Shown: positions 1-8,499 of the stretch, piece after piece
How positions within the stretch are numbered: the first letter of the stretch is position 1
Layout of the letters: each line of letters begins with the position of its first letter
Source: Marinibacterium profundimaris
GTDB taxonomy: Bacteria > Pseudomonadota > Alphaproteobacteria > Rhodobacterales > Rhodobacteraceae
Reading direction: 5' to 3'
Assembly (NCBI RefSeq): GCF_002210095.1
Contig: NZ_AQQR01000001.1
Span: forward strand, 806,001-870,000
Length of the DNA stretch: 64,000 nucleotides
Notes under the pieces: model-generated
Told to the model about the DNA's origin: nothing
The model's input: the letters and a program-made list of their open reading frames with translations, nothing else
Database searches by the model: none
Made by a program: the position numbers and the translations under genes

Positions 1-55
1 CTGGGTACGCGACAACCTGATCTACTTTGAAATGGAGCTCGCCGATGACCGCTGA
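1..55 (+). CDS. 3' end of an unidentified gene (partial)
   Basis: Frame 2 is open from the window edge and ends with RDNLIYFEMELADDR followed by TGA at 53-55. The stop lies inside the next gene, whose ATG is at 45, an overlap typical of translationally coupled genes. Only 17 codons are visible, so no product can be named. Confidence 0.5.
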   Translation, partial: WVRDNLIYFEMELADDR

Positions 56-464
56 CGACATCATCGCCCACCTCGGCCTGACCGCCCACCCCGAGGGCGG
101 CCATTACCGCGAAACCTGGCGCACCGGGGGCGACGGCCGCCCCCATGCGACCGGCATCTACTTCCTGCTGAAGGCCGGAGAGCGCAGCCACTGGCACCGG
201 GTCGATGCGGACGAGGTCTGGCTCTACCATTCCGGCGCGCCCCTGACCCTGTCGATCGCCGCCACCGAAGCCGGCCCGGCGCAGGATCACACCCTGTCCC
301 CCGATCTCGCGACCGGCGCGCCTCAGGTCGTTGTACCGAAAGACCACTGGCAGGCCGCCGAAACCACCGGCGACTGGACGCTGGTCAGCTGCGTGGTGGC
401 CCCCGGCTTTTCCTTCGACGGCTTCCTGCTGGCCGAACCGGACTTTGACATCCCCAGGGCCTGA
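45..464 (+). CDS. cupin-fold protein, DUF985 type
   Basis: The protein has 139 residues and is a single beta-barrel domain. The sequence shows the N-terminal signature AHPEGGHYRETW, then YFLL, GERSHWHR and DEVWLYHSG, the His-rich pattern of the DUF985 (cupin_5) family. That family is expected to bind a metal or a sugar-like ligand, but no reaction is established. An in-frame TTG at 27 would add six residues; the ATG at 45 is preferred because it overlaps the end of the upstream frame as in a coupled operon. It converges on anmK with a palindromic repeat between them. Confidence 0.85.
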   Translation: MTADDIIAHLGLTAHPEGGHYRETWRTGGDGRPHATGIYFLLKAGERSHWHRVDADEVWLYHSGAPLTLSIAATEAGPAQDHTLSPDLATGAPQVVVPKDHWQAAETTGDWTLVSCVVAPGFSFDGFLLAEPDFDIPRA

Positions 465-504
465 GCCCCGACCGGGCCGGCATCCTTCCTCGACCCCGGT
501 CGCA

Positions 505-695
505 GGAGTATTTTACCCAAGGTGAAGACAGGGGGGCAGCGCCTTCGGCCTGACTTCCTCGACGTGTTTGCAGATGTCGGATCCCCGGGCCGGCAAACAA
601 GTCGCCTTGCGGCGGCATTGCGCCAACGTCCTTCTTCACCTTGGGAAAAATACCTCCGGGGGAGTCCTCCAACGGAGGACGGGGGCAGAGCCCCC
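505..695. repeat. GGAGTATTT-type palindromic intergenic repeat, copy A
   Basis: This 191-bp element begins GGAGTATTTTACCCAAGG and carries the matching inverted arm at about 625-657 (TTCACCTTGGGAAAAATACC). A tail follows with two short hairpins (AGTCCTCC..GGAGGAC and GGGGGCAGAGCCCCC). The centre contains TTTGCAGATGTCGGATCC, shared with the copy at 57929, which has exactly the same length. It lies between two convergent genes, so it may act as a bidirectional terminator; no coding capacity is seen. Confidence 0.85.
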
Positions 696-764
696 ACCTT
701 CCCGAAGTCGCCAGCCGCGCCACGCTCCCTGCAACTTGGCCGCGCCACTCAAGCGCGCGTCGGT

Positions 765-1892
765 TCAGGTCACGGTCGCCGGCGAACTCACGATCCCGCC
801 CCCCACCAGCGCGCGCACCCCGGTCGTCGCGGCGCAGGAGGTGGCCATGCCCCGCGCCACCCGCACCGCGAGAAAGCCGAACGCCTGCGCCTCCAGCATG
901 TCGCCGTCGAGCCCGGCGGCCTCGACCGGCTCCACCGGGCAGTCGAGCGCCGCGCGCAGCATTTCCATCATCACCGGGTTCTTGCGCCCGCCTCCGGTGA
1001 CCAGCAGCCGTTCGGGCGGCGCGGGGCAATGTTCAATCCCCTGCAGGACGCCCGCGGCGCTCATCCCCGTCAGGGTCGCGGCGGCATCGGCATCGTCCAG
1101 TTCCGACACCAGCTCGATCATCTCGGAGAAATCGTTGCGATCGAGGGACTTCGGCGGCATTCGGGTGAAATAGGGCTCGGCCAGGAACAGCTCAAGCGCG
1201 CCCGTCTCCACCCGGCCCTTCGCCGCCAGCGCACCATCCATGTCGCAGGCCTGGCCCAGCCGCGTCTGCACAAGATCGTTGATCGGCGCGTTGGCGGGCC
1301 CCGTGTCGAAGGCCAGCAGCGCGCCCGGCACCTCGGGCCCGGGCTTGCGCGGATCCACCCAGGTCAGGTTCCCTACCCCGCCCAGGTTGAGAAAGCCCAG
1401 AGGCCCCGTGGCCCCGATCCAGCGCGCGCAGGCGAAATGATAAAACGGCGCCAGGGGCGCGCCTTCGCCGCCCATGCGCACATCGTCGCTGCGAAAATCC
1501 CAGACCACGGGCACGCCCAGTGTCTCGGCCAGCCGTCCACCGTCACCCACCTGCAGCGTGCCCTGGTGGCGCGGCGCATGGGCCAGGGTCTGGCCGTGAA
1601 AGCCCACCAGATCGATGTTCCCGAATTGCGACAGGATCTCGGCGTGGACCGCATCGGTCAGCGCCGCGGCCTTCTCCACCTCCGGCCCCGACCATTGGCC
1701 GAGGGCCGCGCGCAGAACCGCCTGTTCGGCCTCGGAATAGGGGCGGTACGCCGTCTCTCCGAAGCTTGTGATCACATGCCCGTCGGTCTCGATCACCGCG
1801 GCATCCACGCCATCCAGCGAGGTCCCCGACATCGCGCCCAGGGCCCGAAGCGGTCCCTTCCCCCGAATGGCCTCTTTCATGGCCTTATTCAT
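765..1892 (-). CDS. anmK: anhydro-N-acetylmuramic acid kinase
   Basis: The product phosphorylates and opens 1,6-anhydro-MurNAc released during peptidoglycan turnover, giving MurNAc-6-phosphate for recycling in the cytoplasm. Its 375 residues fit the family. The N-terminal [19 protein letters not shown] phosphate-binding motif, GFHGQTLAH, and the VTGGGRKNP motif near residue 315 are all present. The start at 1892 is preceded by AAAGGAAAAGG. It is divergent from tyrS, with only 63 bp between start codons, so both promoters share this gap. NagZ, which supplies the same recycling pathway, is encoded at 16910-17920. Confidence 0.95.
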   Translation of the reverse strand: MNKAMKEAIRGKGPLRALGAMSGTSLDGVDAAVIETDGHVITSFGETAYRPYSEAEQAVLRAALGQWSGPEVEKAAALTDAVHAEILSQFGNIDLVGFHGQTLAHAPRHQGTLQVGDGGRLAETLGVPVVWDFRSDDVRMGGEGAPLAPFYHFACARWIGATGPLGFLNLGGVGNLTWVDPRKPGPEVPGALLAFDTGPANAPINDLVQTRLGQACDMDGALAAKGRVETGALELFLAEPYFTRMPPKSLDRNDFSEMIELVSELDDADAAATLTGMSAAGVLQGIEHCPAPPERLLVTGGGRKNPVMMEMLRAALDCPVEPVEAAGLDGDMLEAQAFGFLAVRVARGMATSCAATTGVRALVGGGIVSSPATVT

Positions 1893-1955
1893 GGCCTTTT
1901 CCTTTGCCTGACTGCCGCCTATACACTGCCTCGCATTTCAAACCCGAGGCAAGCC

Positions 1956-3209
1956 ATGACCTACCATCCGAAATCGGACTTCATGCGCATCCTGATGGAG
2001 CGCGGTTTTCTGGCGGACTGCACCGATTATCAGGGGCTCGACGACGCCCTGATCTCGGGCACGCAGGCGGCTTATATCGGGTATGATGCCACGGCGAAAT
2101 CGCTGCACGTGGGGCATCTGCTCAATATCATGCTGCTGCGCTGGCTTCAGAAGTGCGGACACCGGCCGATCACCCTGATGGGCGGCGGGACCACCAAGGT
2201 GGGCGATCCGTCGTTCCGGTCAGACGAACGCCCGCTGCTGGACGAGGCCGCCATCGCCGGCAATATCGACGGCATGCAGAAGGTCTTTGCCCGCTACCTC
2301 GAGTACGGCGAGGGCGCGTCGGACGCGCTGATGCTCAACAATGCCGAATGGCTCGACGGGCTGAACTACCTGGAATTCCTGCGCGATATCGGGCGGCATT
2401 TCAGCGTGAACCGGATGCTGTCCTTCGAATCGGTGAAATCCCGGCTGGACCGCGAGCAATCGCTGTCCTTCCTCGAATTCAACTACATGATCCTGCAGGC
2501 CTATGATTTCCTGGAGCTCAACCGCCGCTATGGCTGCATCCTGCAGATGGGCGGGTCGGACCAGTGGGGCAACATCGTCAACGGGATCGACCTGACCCGC
2601 CGCGTGGCGGACCGCGAGATCTTCGGCCTGACCACGCCGCTGCTGACCACGTCGGACGGCCGCAAGATGGGCAAATCGGCCGGGGGCGCGATCTGGCTGA
2701 ACGGTGACATGCTTTCGCCGTACGAATTCTGGCAGTTCTGGCGCAACACCACCGATGCCGACGTGGGCCGCTTCATGAAGCTTTACACAGAGCTGCCGGT
2801 CGAGGAATGCGACCGCATGGGCGCGCTGCAAGGGGCCGAGATCAACGAGGCCAAGATCCGGCTGGCCAACGAGGTCACCACGCTCCTGCACGGGGCCGAG
2901 GCCGCGGCGGCGGCCGAGGCGACCGCGCGCGAGGTCTTCGAGAAGGGCGGCGTGGGCGACGACCTGCCGACGCTGACGCTCAGCCCCGCCGAGCTTGGCG
3001 ACGGGATCTCGATCGTGCAGCTGATCGTGAAGTCGGGGCTGGCGAAATCCGGCAAGGAAGCCAAGCGTTTGATCGCCGAGAACGGCGCCCGGATCGACGA
3101 CGCGCCGCTGACCGACGCAGGCCTGATGCTGGACGCCGCGGCGCTGGCGTCGCCGATCAAGCTGAGCGCCGGCCGGAAGCGCCACGCGCTGGTTCAGCTG
3201 GACGGCTGA
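1956..3209 (+). CDS. tyrS: tyrosyl-tRNA synthetase
   Basis: The enzyme charges tRNA-Tyr with tyrosine. The 417-residue class I synthetase shows HVGH near residue 52 (HIGH motif), the tyrosine pocket segment [16 protein letters not shown] near residue 238 (KMSKS motif), and a C-terminal S4 RNA-binding domain around 350-415. The frame stays open far upstream, but that extension is antisense to anmK and unlike TyrS. The ATG at 1956 gives the family length and has GAGGC seven bases upstream. Confidence 0.97.
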   Translation: MTYHPKSDFMRILMERGFLADCTDYQGLDDALISGTQAAYIGYDATAKSLHVGHLLNIMLLRWLQKCGHRPITLMGGGTTKVGDPSFRSDERPLLDEAAIAGNIDGMQKVFARYLEYGEGASDALMLNNAEWLDGLNYLEFLRDIGRHFSVNRMLSFESVKSRLDREQSLSFLEFNYMILQAYDFLELNRRYGCILQMGGSDQWGNIVNGIDLTRRVADREIFGLTTPLLTTSDGRKMGKSAGGAIWLNGDMLSPYEFWQFWRNTTDADVGRFMKLYTELPVEECDRMGALQGAEINEAKIRLANEVTTLLHGAEAAAAAEATAREVFEKGGVGDDLPTLTLSPAELGDGISIVQLIVKSGLAKSGKEAKRLIAENGARIDDAPLTDAGLMLDAAALASPIKLSAGRKRHALVQLDG

Positions 3210-3221
3210 GCCCTGGATCCC

Positions 3222-3249
3222 TGGCGTGTCCCACGCGTGGGACACGCCA
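3222..3249. repeat. ACGCGT-centred palindrome, copy 1
   Basis: A perfect 28-bp palindrome whose core is GTCCCACGCGTGGGAC begins 13 bases after the tyrS stop. The same core occurs at 35767-35784 and 63533-63548, each time just 3' of a stop codon. In RNA it would form a long stem with almost no loop. A 3' processing or termination role is an inference. Confidence 0.8.
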
Positions 3250-3284
3250 CCACCTGAACGATATCAAGGGCTTGCAGGCGCGGT

Positions 3285-3343
3285 TTAACCTTTCGTCAGG
3301 ATTTGCGCCTGACACGGGCAAGGTTCCATTAACCCTGCGTTAG
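3285..3343 (+). promoter_or_regulatory. two CtrA-like sites upstream of the 3368 gene
   Basis: TTAACCTTTCGTCAG (3285-3299) and TTAACCCTGCGTTAG (3329-3343) agree at 12 of 15 positions. Both resemble the TTAA-N7-TTAA box bound by the alphaproteobacterial cell-cycle regulator CtrA; the second matches 7 of 8 box bases. They sit 25-83 bases before the next start codon. The regulator assignment is inference. Confidence 0.4.
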
Positions 3344-3367
3344 GACTTGTGGCGCTCTTATGAGCCC

Positions 3368-4261
3368 ATGTTCGATTCCGCCCCGATCCTTCCCCAGACA
3401 CGGCCGCTGCTGCAAAGCCCGGCCTTCTTCCGGGCGCTCACGGCCGCCGGCCAGACGCCCTGCCGCCTTTCCGACGGCACGATCCTGATGACCCGCCGGT
3501 TGCCCGGCGGGTTGCGCCTTTCGCATGTGCACCGGGCCGAGCTTGATCCGGCCCGCCTGCCCGGCCTGGTGGCCGAGGCCGGGCTGCGCCGCCGGCCGAT
3601 GCTGCTGCAGCCAGACCGGCCCTGCCCCGGGCTGAAACGGATCGGTGCGCTGCCGCTGAGGCGCGGCGCGCAGGCTCTTGAACTGCCGCTTGATGGCGAT
3701 CTGGAGGCCGGGCTGGCGCCGATCTGGCGGCACCGGCTGGGCCATGCCGCCACACAGGGGCTCAGCGTGACGCAGACCAACCTGCCAATGGACCCGGGCC
3801 ACTGGATCTTTGGCGCCCTGCCGCCCGGGCGCAGGTCGCGAATGCCCGTCAGCGTGCTGACCCTGGCCTATGCGGCAGCCAATCCCGGCGATGCGAAACT
3901 GTTCACCGCCCATGTGGGGCAGACCCGGATCGCGGCGATCCTGCTTCTGCTGCATGGCGAGGGCGCGACCTGGCACATGGCGCGCACGACCCCCCATGGC
4001 CATGCCCGTGCCGCCCATTACCTGCTGTTGTGGCAGGCGATCCGATGGCTGGCCGATCACGGCTATGCCCGGCTGGATCTGGGGCTGATGGGCGGGCCGG
4101 CACCGGAAAGCGATGCCTTCCGGCTGGGCACCGGCGCGCTGACACGTCAATTGGGAGAGACCTGGGCCTGGTGGCCGCCCATGGCGCGGATCAGACTGCC
4201 ATGGCGGGCCCGGCACCGGGCGGGGCAGCCTTCCACAGGCCCGGCCACGCCGGCGCGGTAG
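3368..4261 (+). CDS. GNAT/FemAB-like acyltransferase-fold protein
   Basis: The 297-residue protein has the layout of the double-GNAT FemAB/BioF2-like superfamily: an N-terminal half with RLSHVHRAELDP, and a C-terminal half with AAILLLLHGEGATWHMART, HYLLLWQAIRWLADHGYARLDLG and a final WAWWPP segment. These resemble the second acetyltransferase domain that ends with a Gly/Trp-rich strand. No substrate can be named. A GTG at 3347 is also in frame; neither start has a strong ribosome binding site. It follows tyrS on the same strand behind a palindrome and two CtrA-like sites. Confidence 0.6.
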   Translation: MFDSAPILPQTRPLLQSPAFFRALTAAGQTPCRLSDGTILMTRRLPGGLRLSHVHRAELDPARLPGLVAEAGLRRRPMLLQPDRPCPGLKRIGALPLRRGAQALELPLDGDLEAGLAPIWRHRLGHAATQGLSVTQTNLPMDPGHWIFGALPPGRRSRMPVSVLTLAYAAANPGDAKLFTAHVGQTRIAAILLLLHGEGATWHMARTTPHGHARAAHYLLLWQAIRWLADHGYARLDLGLMGGPAPESDAFRLGTGALTRQLGETWAWWPPMARIRLPWRARHRAGQPSTGPATPAR

Positions 4262-4477
4262 GAGAGGCCAGTGGGCCGCCGCCATACCTGCCGACACCTG
4301 CCCGCCCCGGCAGCCGCAGGCCCAAAAAGTCCTTCGGGACCGAGGGTTGCCCCGGTTTGCCGAAAGGCACGCGCAGATCCCCGGCCAAAGCGACACACAG
4401 GCGCCGCGTCGTGCGCCGCTTTCCCTCAGAGGCGGCAGGCCCGCGCGGGCTTCGTGGGCGTGCCGCCCCGGCCGGCC

Positions 4478-6301
4478 CTATCCCTGCGCTTCGGCTTTCT
4501 CTTCCAGCAGCAGCCATTCCTCTTCGGCGTCCGAAAGCTTCTCCTGCCGCAGGGTCAGCGCCTCGGTCGCCTTGCGGAACTTCACCGGCTCGCGGGTGTA
4601 AAGCTCCGGATCCGCCAGCAGCTCGCCCAGCTTGGCGATCTCGGCCTCCAGCCGTTCGATCTCGGCCGGGAGTTCCTCCAGCCGGTGCTTTTCGGTGAAC
4701 GACAGCTTTGCCGCAGGTTTGGCCGGGGCCGCCGCCGGTTTTGCCGCTTTCGGAGCGGCCGGTTTCGCCCGCTCGGCCGGGGCCTCCGCCCGCTCGGGGC
4801 GTTGCGAGAGGTAATCGCTCCAACCCCCGGCATAGGCCGTGGCATTCCCGTCGCCTTCCATCGCCACCGTGGTTGTCGCCACCCGGTCCAGGAAATCCCG
4901 GTCGTGGCTGACCAGCAGCACGGTGCCGTCGTAATCGTCCAGCAGTTCCTGCAGCAGGTCCAGCGTCTCGATATCCAGGTCGTTGGTCGGTTCGTCCAGA
5001 ACCAGCACGTTCGACGGCTTTGCCATCAGCCGCGCCAGAAGCAGCCGCGCCTTTTCGCCGCCCGACAGCGACCGCACCGGCGCTCGCACCTGGCGTTCGT
5101 CGAACAGGAAGTCCTTCAGGTAGCCCACCACGTGCCGCGGCTGGCCGCGCACCATGACCTGGTCGGCCTGGCCCGACACGTTCATCGACGGGTCCGTCGT
5201 CAGGCTGTCCCAAAGCGTCGCATCCGGGTCCAGCTGCGCGCGCGCCTGGTCGAAAACCGCGATCTCCAGGTTGGTGCCGTGTTTCACATGGCCGGCATCG
5301 GGCGCCACCTCGCCCAGCAGGATCTTCAGCAGGGTGGTCTTGCCCATCCCGTTCGGCCCGACAAAGGCCACGCGATCGCCCCGGTTCACCAGGATCGAGA
5401 AATCCTTCGCGATCGGCTGGTCACCAAAGGCCTTGGCAATGGCCTGCGCCTCGATCACCTTCTTGCCGGATTTCGGTCCGGCATCCAGCGCGAAATCCGC
5501 CGTCCCCTGACGCCGGATCTGGCTGGCCCGGTCGGCGCGCAGATCCTGCAGCGCCCGCACCCGGCCCATGTTGCGCTTGCGCCGGGCAGATATCCCTTCG
5601 ACGGCCCACCGCGCCTCGGCCTTGATCTTGCGATCCAGCTTGTGGCGCGCGCTGTCCTCTTCCTCCCAAACCTGGTCGCGCCAGGCCTCGAAGGCGTCGA
5701 ACCCCTTGTCCTGGCGCCGCACCGCGCCCCGGTCGATCCACAGCGTGCCGCGGGTCAGCGCGCGCAGGAAGGCGCGGTCGTGGCTGATCAGAACGAAGGC
5801 CTCGCGCGATGATTTCAGCTGGTTTTCCAGCCAGGCGATCGCCTCGATATCGAGGTGGTTGGTCGGCTCGTCCAGCAGCATCAGGTCGGGCGCCTCGGCC
5901 ATCAGCCGGGCCAGCGCCGCGCGCCGCCGCTCCCCGCCCGAGGCGGTCTCGACCGCGCGGCCGGGATCGAATTTCAGCCCCTCGGCCACGGTCTCCACCT
6001 TGTAAAGCTCGCCCGGGTCGAGAGAGGCCGAGGCGAAATCGCCCAGCGTGGCAAAGCCCGCCATGTCGGGCTCCTGCTCCATGTAACCGACCGAGGTGCC
6101 CTGCGGCACGACGACGGCGCCGGTGTCGGGCTCCACCAGGCCGGCCATGACCTTCATCAGGGTCGATTTGCCCGAGCCGTTGCGCCCGACCAGCGCCAGC
6201 CGGTCGCCTTCGTGCACAACAAGATCGAGGTCGGAAAACACCGGTTCTCCGCCGAAGGTCAGGGAGATATCGGTGAGCTGCAGAAGCGGGATACGAGCCA
6301 T
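4478..6301 (-). CDS. uup: ABC-F family ATPase, Uup type
   Basis: This 607-residue soluble protein has two ATP-binding cassettes and no membrane domain, the ABC-F layout of ribosome-associated ATPases. First cassette: Walker A GRNGSGKST near residue 40, signature SGGERRRAALARL, and LLDEPTNHLD. Second cassette: GPNGMGKTTL near residue 310, LSGGEKARLLLARL and VLDEPTNDLD. The last ~90 residues, after an Ala/Pro/Lys-rich linker, are a predicted coiled coil (FTEKHRLEELPAEIERLEAEI), the C-terminal domain typical of Uup. Family role: relieving stalled ribosomes or acting at replication/recombination intermediates; which applies here is unknown. Confidence 0.9.
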   Translation of the reverse strand: MARIPLLQLTDISLTFGGEPVFSDLDLVVHEGDRLALVGRNGSGKSTLMKVMAGLVEPDTGAVVVPQGTSVGYMEQEPDMAGFATLGDFASASLDPGELYKVETVAEGLKFDPGRAVETASGGERRRAALARLMAEAPDLMLLDEPTNHLDIEAIAWLENQLKSSREAFVLISHDRAFLRALTRGTLWIDRGAVRRQDKGFDAFEAWRDQVWEEEDSARHKLDRKIKAEARWAVEGISARRKRNMGRVRALQDLRADRASQIRRQGTADFALDAGPKSGKKVIEAQAIAKAFGDQPIAKDFSILVNRGDRVAFVGPNGMGKTTLLKILLGEVAPDAGHVKHGTNLEIAVFDQARAQLDPDATLWDSLTTDPSMNVSGQADQVMVRGQPRHVVGYLKDFLFDERQVRAPVRSLSGGEKARLLLARLMAKPSNVLVLDEPTNDLDIETLDLLQELLDDYDGTVLLVSHDRDFLDRVATTTVAMEGDGNATAYAGGWSDYLSQRPERAEAPAERAKPAAPKAAKPAAAPAKPAAKLSFTEKHRLEELPAEIERLEAEIAKLGELLADPELYTREPVKFRKATEALTLRQEKLSDAEEEWLLLEEKAEAQG

Positions 6302-6417
6302 GATCGCCAGCTAGCCTGACCGCGCGGGGGCGTCAATCCGGCTTGAGGGCCGCCGCCCCGCCCGGCGCGGGACCTTGGCGCGCGGCCGGGGCGTTGCCGC
6401 CGCGCCGTGCCGGGGAT

Positions 6418-6443
6418 GTAGGGTGGGGTTTTACCCCACCGCC
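6418..6443 (-). repeat. TGGGGT/ACCCCA hairpin repeat, copy 1
   Basis: GTAGGGTGGGGTTTTACC followed by CCACCGCC forms an 8-bp stem (GGTGGGGT/ACCCCACC) ten bases 3' of the olsB stop. A 26-base near-identical copy lies at 60919-60944, also directly 3' of a gene and in the same orientation relative to transcription. It is a candidate transcript-end hairpin. Confidence 0.7.
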
Positions 6444-6453
6444 TGCGCCGGGG

Positions 6454-7251
6454 TCAGCCCGCCACGGCGCGCAGAAGCTTCTTGCGGGCCGGCGGAATGG
6501 CCCCGATCTCGAGCCCGGTGAAGACATGCAGCGTGTTCATCTGCCGGTCGACCACCGCGTGATCGCTGACCCAGCCGCCCATCACCAGGTAGGTGCGCAG
6601 AAGCGGCGGCATCTTCCGCATCGCCGTCTTCGCATCCGGCGTGCGCCGCAGCCGCGCCGCATAGCGGAAGATCTCGGGCGCCTTGACCCGCGGCAGCCAG
6701 CGTTTCGGCGCCAGGTGGCGCGCCTTGAGCATGGCGAAGGCATCGAGGTAGGCTTCGGTCTCGGTCCCCGCGAAAGAGGAGCAGCCGAACAGGAGTTCCA
6801 CCCCCGCCTCGTCCACCAGCCGGGTCATGGCGCCCCAGGCGACGCGCAGGATATCCGGATCGGTCCAGTCGGGGTGGATACAGAACCGCCCCATCTCGGC
6901 CATGCGCCCCTGGAAAGCGGACAAGCCGGACAGTCCGTAGTATTGCGCGGAATAGCTGCGTTCGACCTCGCCACCGCTGTCGAGCAGCAGAAGGCGGTAA
7001 CAGCAGACCAGGGTGCCGGAGCGGATCTCGCGGATCAGGACATGCTGACAGATATCGTCAAAGATGTCGCAATCCGGTGTGGACCTGCCGAAACAGAGCC
7101 CGCGCAGCGCCTGCGCCTCGGCCAGCTCGTCCGGGCTGGCGGCTATGGATGCGGTGTAGGCTCCGCGTGTGAGCGAGGGCAGTTTGAACGGCATGGGCGC
7201 ATTCGTCCTGTCTGGCGCAGCAATGTCCGGCCCCTGCACGACGACCCTCAT
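6454..7251 (-). CDS. olsB: L-ornithine N(alpha)-acyltransferase OlsB
   Basis: OlsB transfers a 3-hydroxyacyl chain from acyl carrier protein to ornithine, the first step of ornithine lipid synthesis. The 265-residue protein matches the family: EAQALRGLCFG, CDIFDDICQHVLI, EMGRFCIHPDW, LFGCSSFAGT, and the C-terminal PPLLRTYLVMGGWVSDHAV region. The start at 7251 has GAGGT just upstream; a downstream ATG at 7194 is a possible alternative. No plsC-like olsA gene follows; the next gene is uup, so the second acylation enzyme must be encoded elsewhere. Confidence 0.9.
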   Translation of the reverse strand: MRVVVQGPDIAAPDRTNAPMPFKLPSLTRGAYTASIAASPDELAEAQALRGLCFGRSTPDCDIFDDICQHVLIREIRSGTLVCCYRLLLLDSGGEVERSYSAQYYGLSGLSAFQGRMAEMGRFCIHPDWTDPDILRVAWGAMTRLVDEAGVELLFGCSSFAGTETEAYLDAFAMLKARHLAPKRWLPRVKAPEIFRYAARLRRTPDAKTAMRKMPPLLRTYLVMGGWVSDHAVVDRQMNTLHVFTGLEIGAIPPARKKLLRAVAG

Positions 7252-7306
7252 ATGACCTCACGCCGGGAGAGGGCCGGCCCGCCGAAGGCCGCGCCGGCGC
7301 CCGGGA

Positions 7307-7750
7307 TCAGACCCCGCCGGGACGGAAGTTGCCGATATTGCCCAGCAGCTGGCGCAGGAAGGTCTTGTCGGTGATGCCGGTATTGGTGACGCGGCGTGTC
7401 AGCGGGACGACCCGGCCATCTTCCAGCGCGTAGGTCTCGATGTTGCGGACCACGCCGCCGTCGTCGAAGCTGATGGCGACGAGCTTGCGCTCGACCTCCT
7501 TCGGGGCGGCGGCACCGAAATGGCGCACCTTGCTGGACACGTAATAATAATCGCTGCCGGCGAGAATGCCGGCAGAGGTGGGCGCGCCCACGGTTTCGGC
7601 CACGCTGTCGCGGGTGTCGACGCCGACGACGATCTCGGACAGCTGCGCGTCCGACGGCGTATAGCCGTGGTTGCGATACTGCGCGGAGCAGGCGCCCAGC
7701 GACAGGCCAAGCCCGGCCACCAGGGCCAGGCGCAGCAACGGGCGCCGCAT
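7307..7750 (-). CDS. bamE: outer membrane assembly lipoprotein BamE (SmpA/OmlA)
   Basis: BamE is a small lipoprotein of the BAM complex that inserts beta-barrel proteins into the outer membrane. From the ATG at 7750 the protein has 147 residues with a lipoprotein signal (MRRPLLRLALVAGLGLSLGAC, lipobox LGAC, Cys21). The BamE fold features follow: GYTPSDAQLSEIVVGVDTRDSVAETVGAPTS and DGGVVRNIETYALEDG. The frame continues upstream, but that part lacks a signal sequence and overlaps the divergent yceD promoter region. Confidence 0.88.
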   Translation of the reverse strand: MRRPLLRLALVAGLGLSLGACSAQYRNHGYTPSDAQLSEIVVGVDTRDSVAETVGAPTSAGILAGSDYYYVSSKVRHFGAAAPKEVERKLVAISFDDGGVVRNIETYALEDGRVVPLTRRVTNTGITDKTFLRQLLGNIGNFRPGGV

Positions 7751-7950
7751 GGACACAGAAGCTGACGTGGAAGCAGACGATGAAACAGACACGGGCCCGG
7801 ACGGCGCATCGCACCGGTCCCCGGTCCGGACATCAGCCCGGACAGCTGTCGCGCGCAGGATCATGGCTGCCTCTTGTGTTGCCCCAACATGCCTTTTATC
7901 CCGATACCCCAATCCGCCCATTGGGTTCAAGGAACGAAAAGAGGCCCGGC

Positions 7951-8499
7951 ATGACAGAAGACACGCCCAAAGGAGGCAAGCTCCGCGTGGCCGACCTGAG
8001 CCAGTCGGCCGCCACCGGATTCGCACTCCACCCCGACGCCGCGCAGATGAAACAGATCGCGACCGAGCTGGAGCTCGACGGGCTGCGCAAGATGCGGTTC
8101 ACCGGCGAGGTGACAGCCGACGGTACGCGCGACTGGCTGCTGACCGGCAAGATCGGCGCCACGGTGGTGCAGCCCTGCGTGGTGACACTCAAACCGGTCA
8201 CGACCCGGATCGAGGCCGATGTGCGCCGGCTGTACGTCCCCGATTTCACCGAACCGCAGGGCGAAGAGGTGGAAATGCCCGAGGATGACGAAATGGAGCC
8301 GCTGGGGCGCGAAATCGACCTGAACGCGGTTATGATCGAGGCGCTGTCGCTTGCCCTGCCCGTCTATCCCCGCGCCGACGAGGCCAAGCTGGACGAGACC
8401 AATTTCACCGAGCCCGGCAAGCAGGCGATGACGGATGACGACGCCAAACCCTTTGCCGCGCTGGCGGCCCTGAAGGCGCAGCAGCGCGACGACGACTGA
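7951..8499 (+). CDS. yceD: YceD family (DUF177) protein
   Basis: The 182-residue protein belongs to the DUF177/YceD family, which sits next to rpmF across bacteria and is linked to 23S rRNA accumulation. Recognisable parts are the central TGEVTADGTRDWLLTGKI and TVVQPCVVTLKPV strands and the acidic PEDDEMEPLGREIDLNAVMIEALSLALPVYPR segment, a family hallmark. The ATG at 7951 follows a GAGG-like stretch. The frame extends upstream but is antisense to bamE. It begins the yceD-rpmF-plsX-fabH block. Confidence 0.9.
   Translation: MTEDTPKGGKLRVADLSQSAATGFALHPDAAQMKQIATELELDGLRKMRFTGEVTADGTRDWLLTGKIGATVVQPCVVTLKPVTTRIEADVRRLYVPDFTEPQGEEVEMPEDDEMEPLGREIDLNAVMIEALSLALPVYPRADEAKLDETNFTEPGKQAMTDDDAKPFAALAALKAQQRDDD

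Noticed and set aside
522-1955. A 478-codon N-terminal extension in frame with tyrS
   Set aside because: It covers a palindromic repeat and the antisense of anmK, and TyrS needs only the part from 1956.
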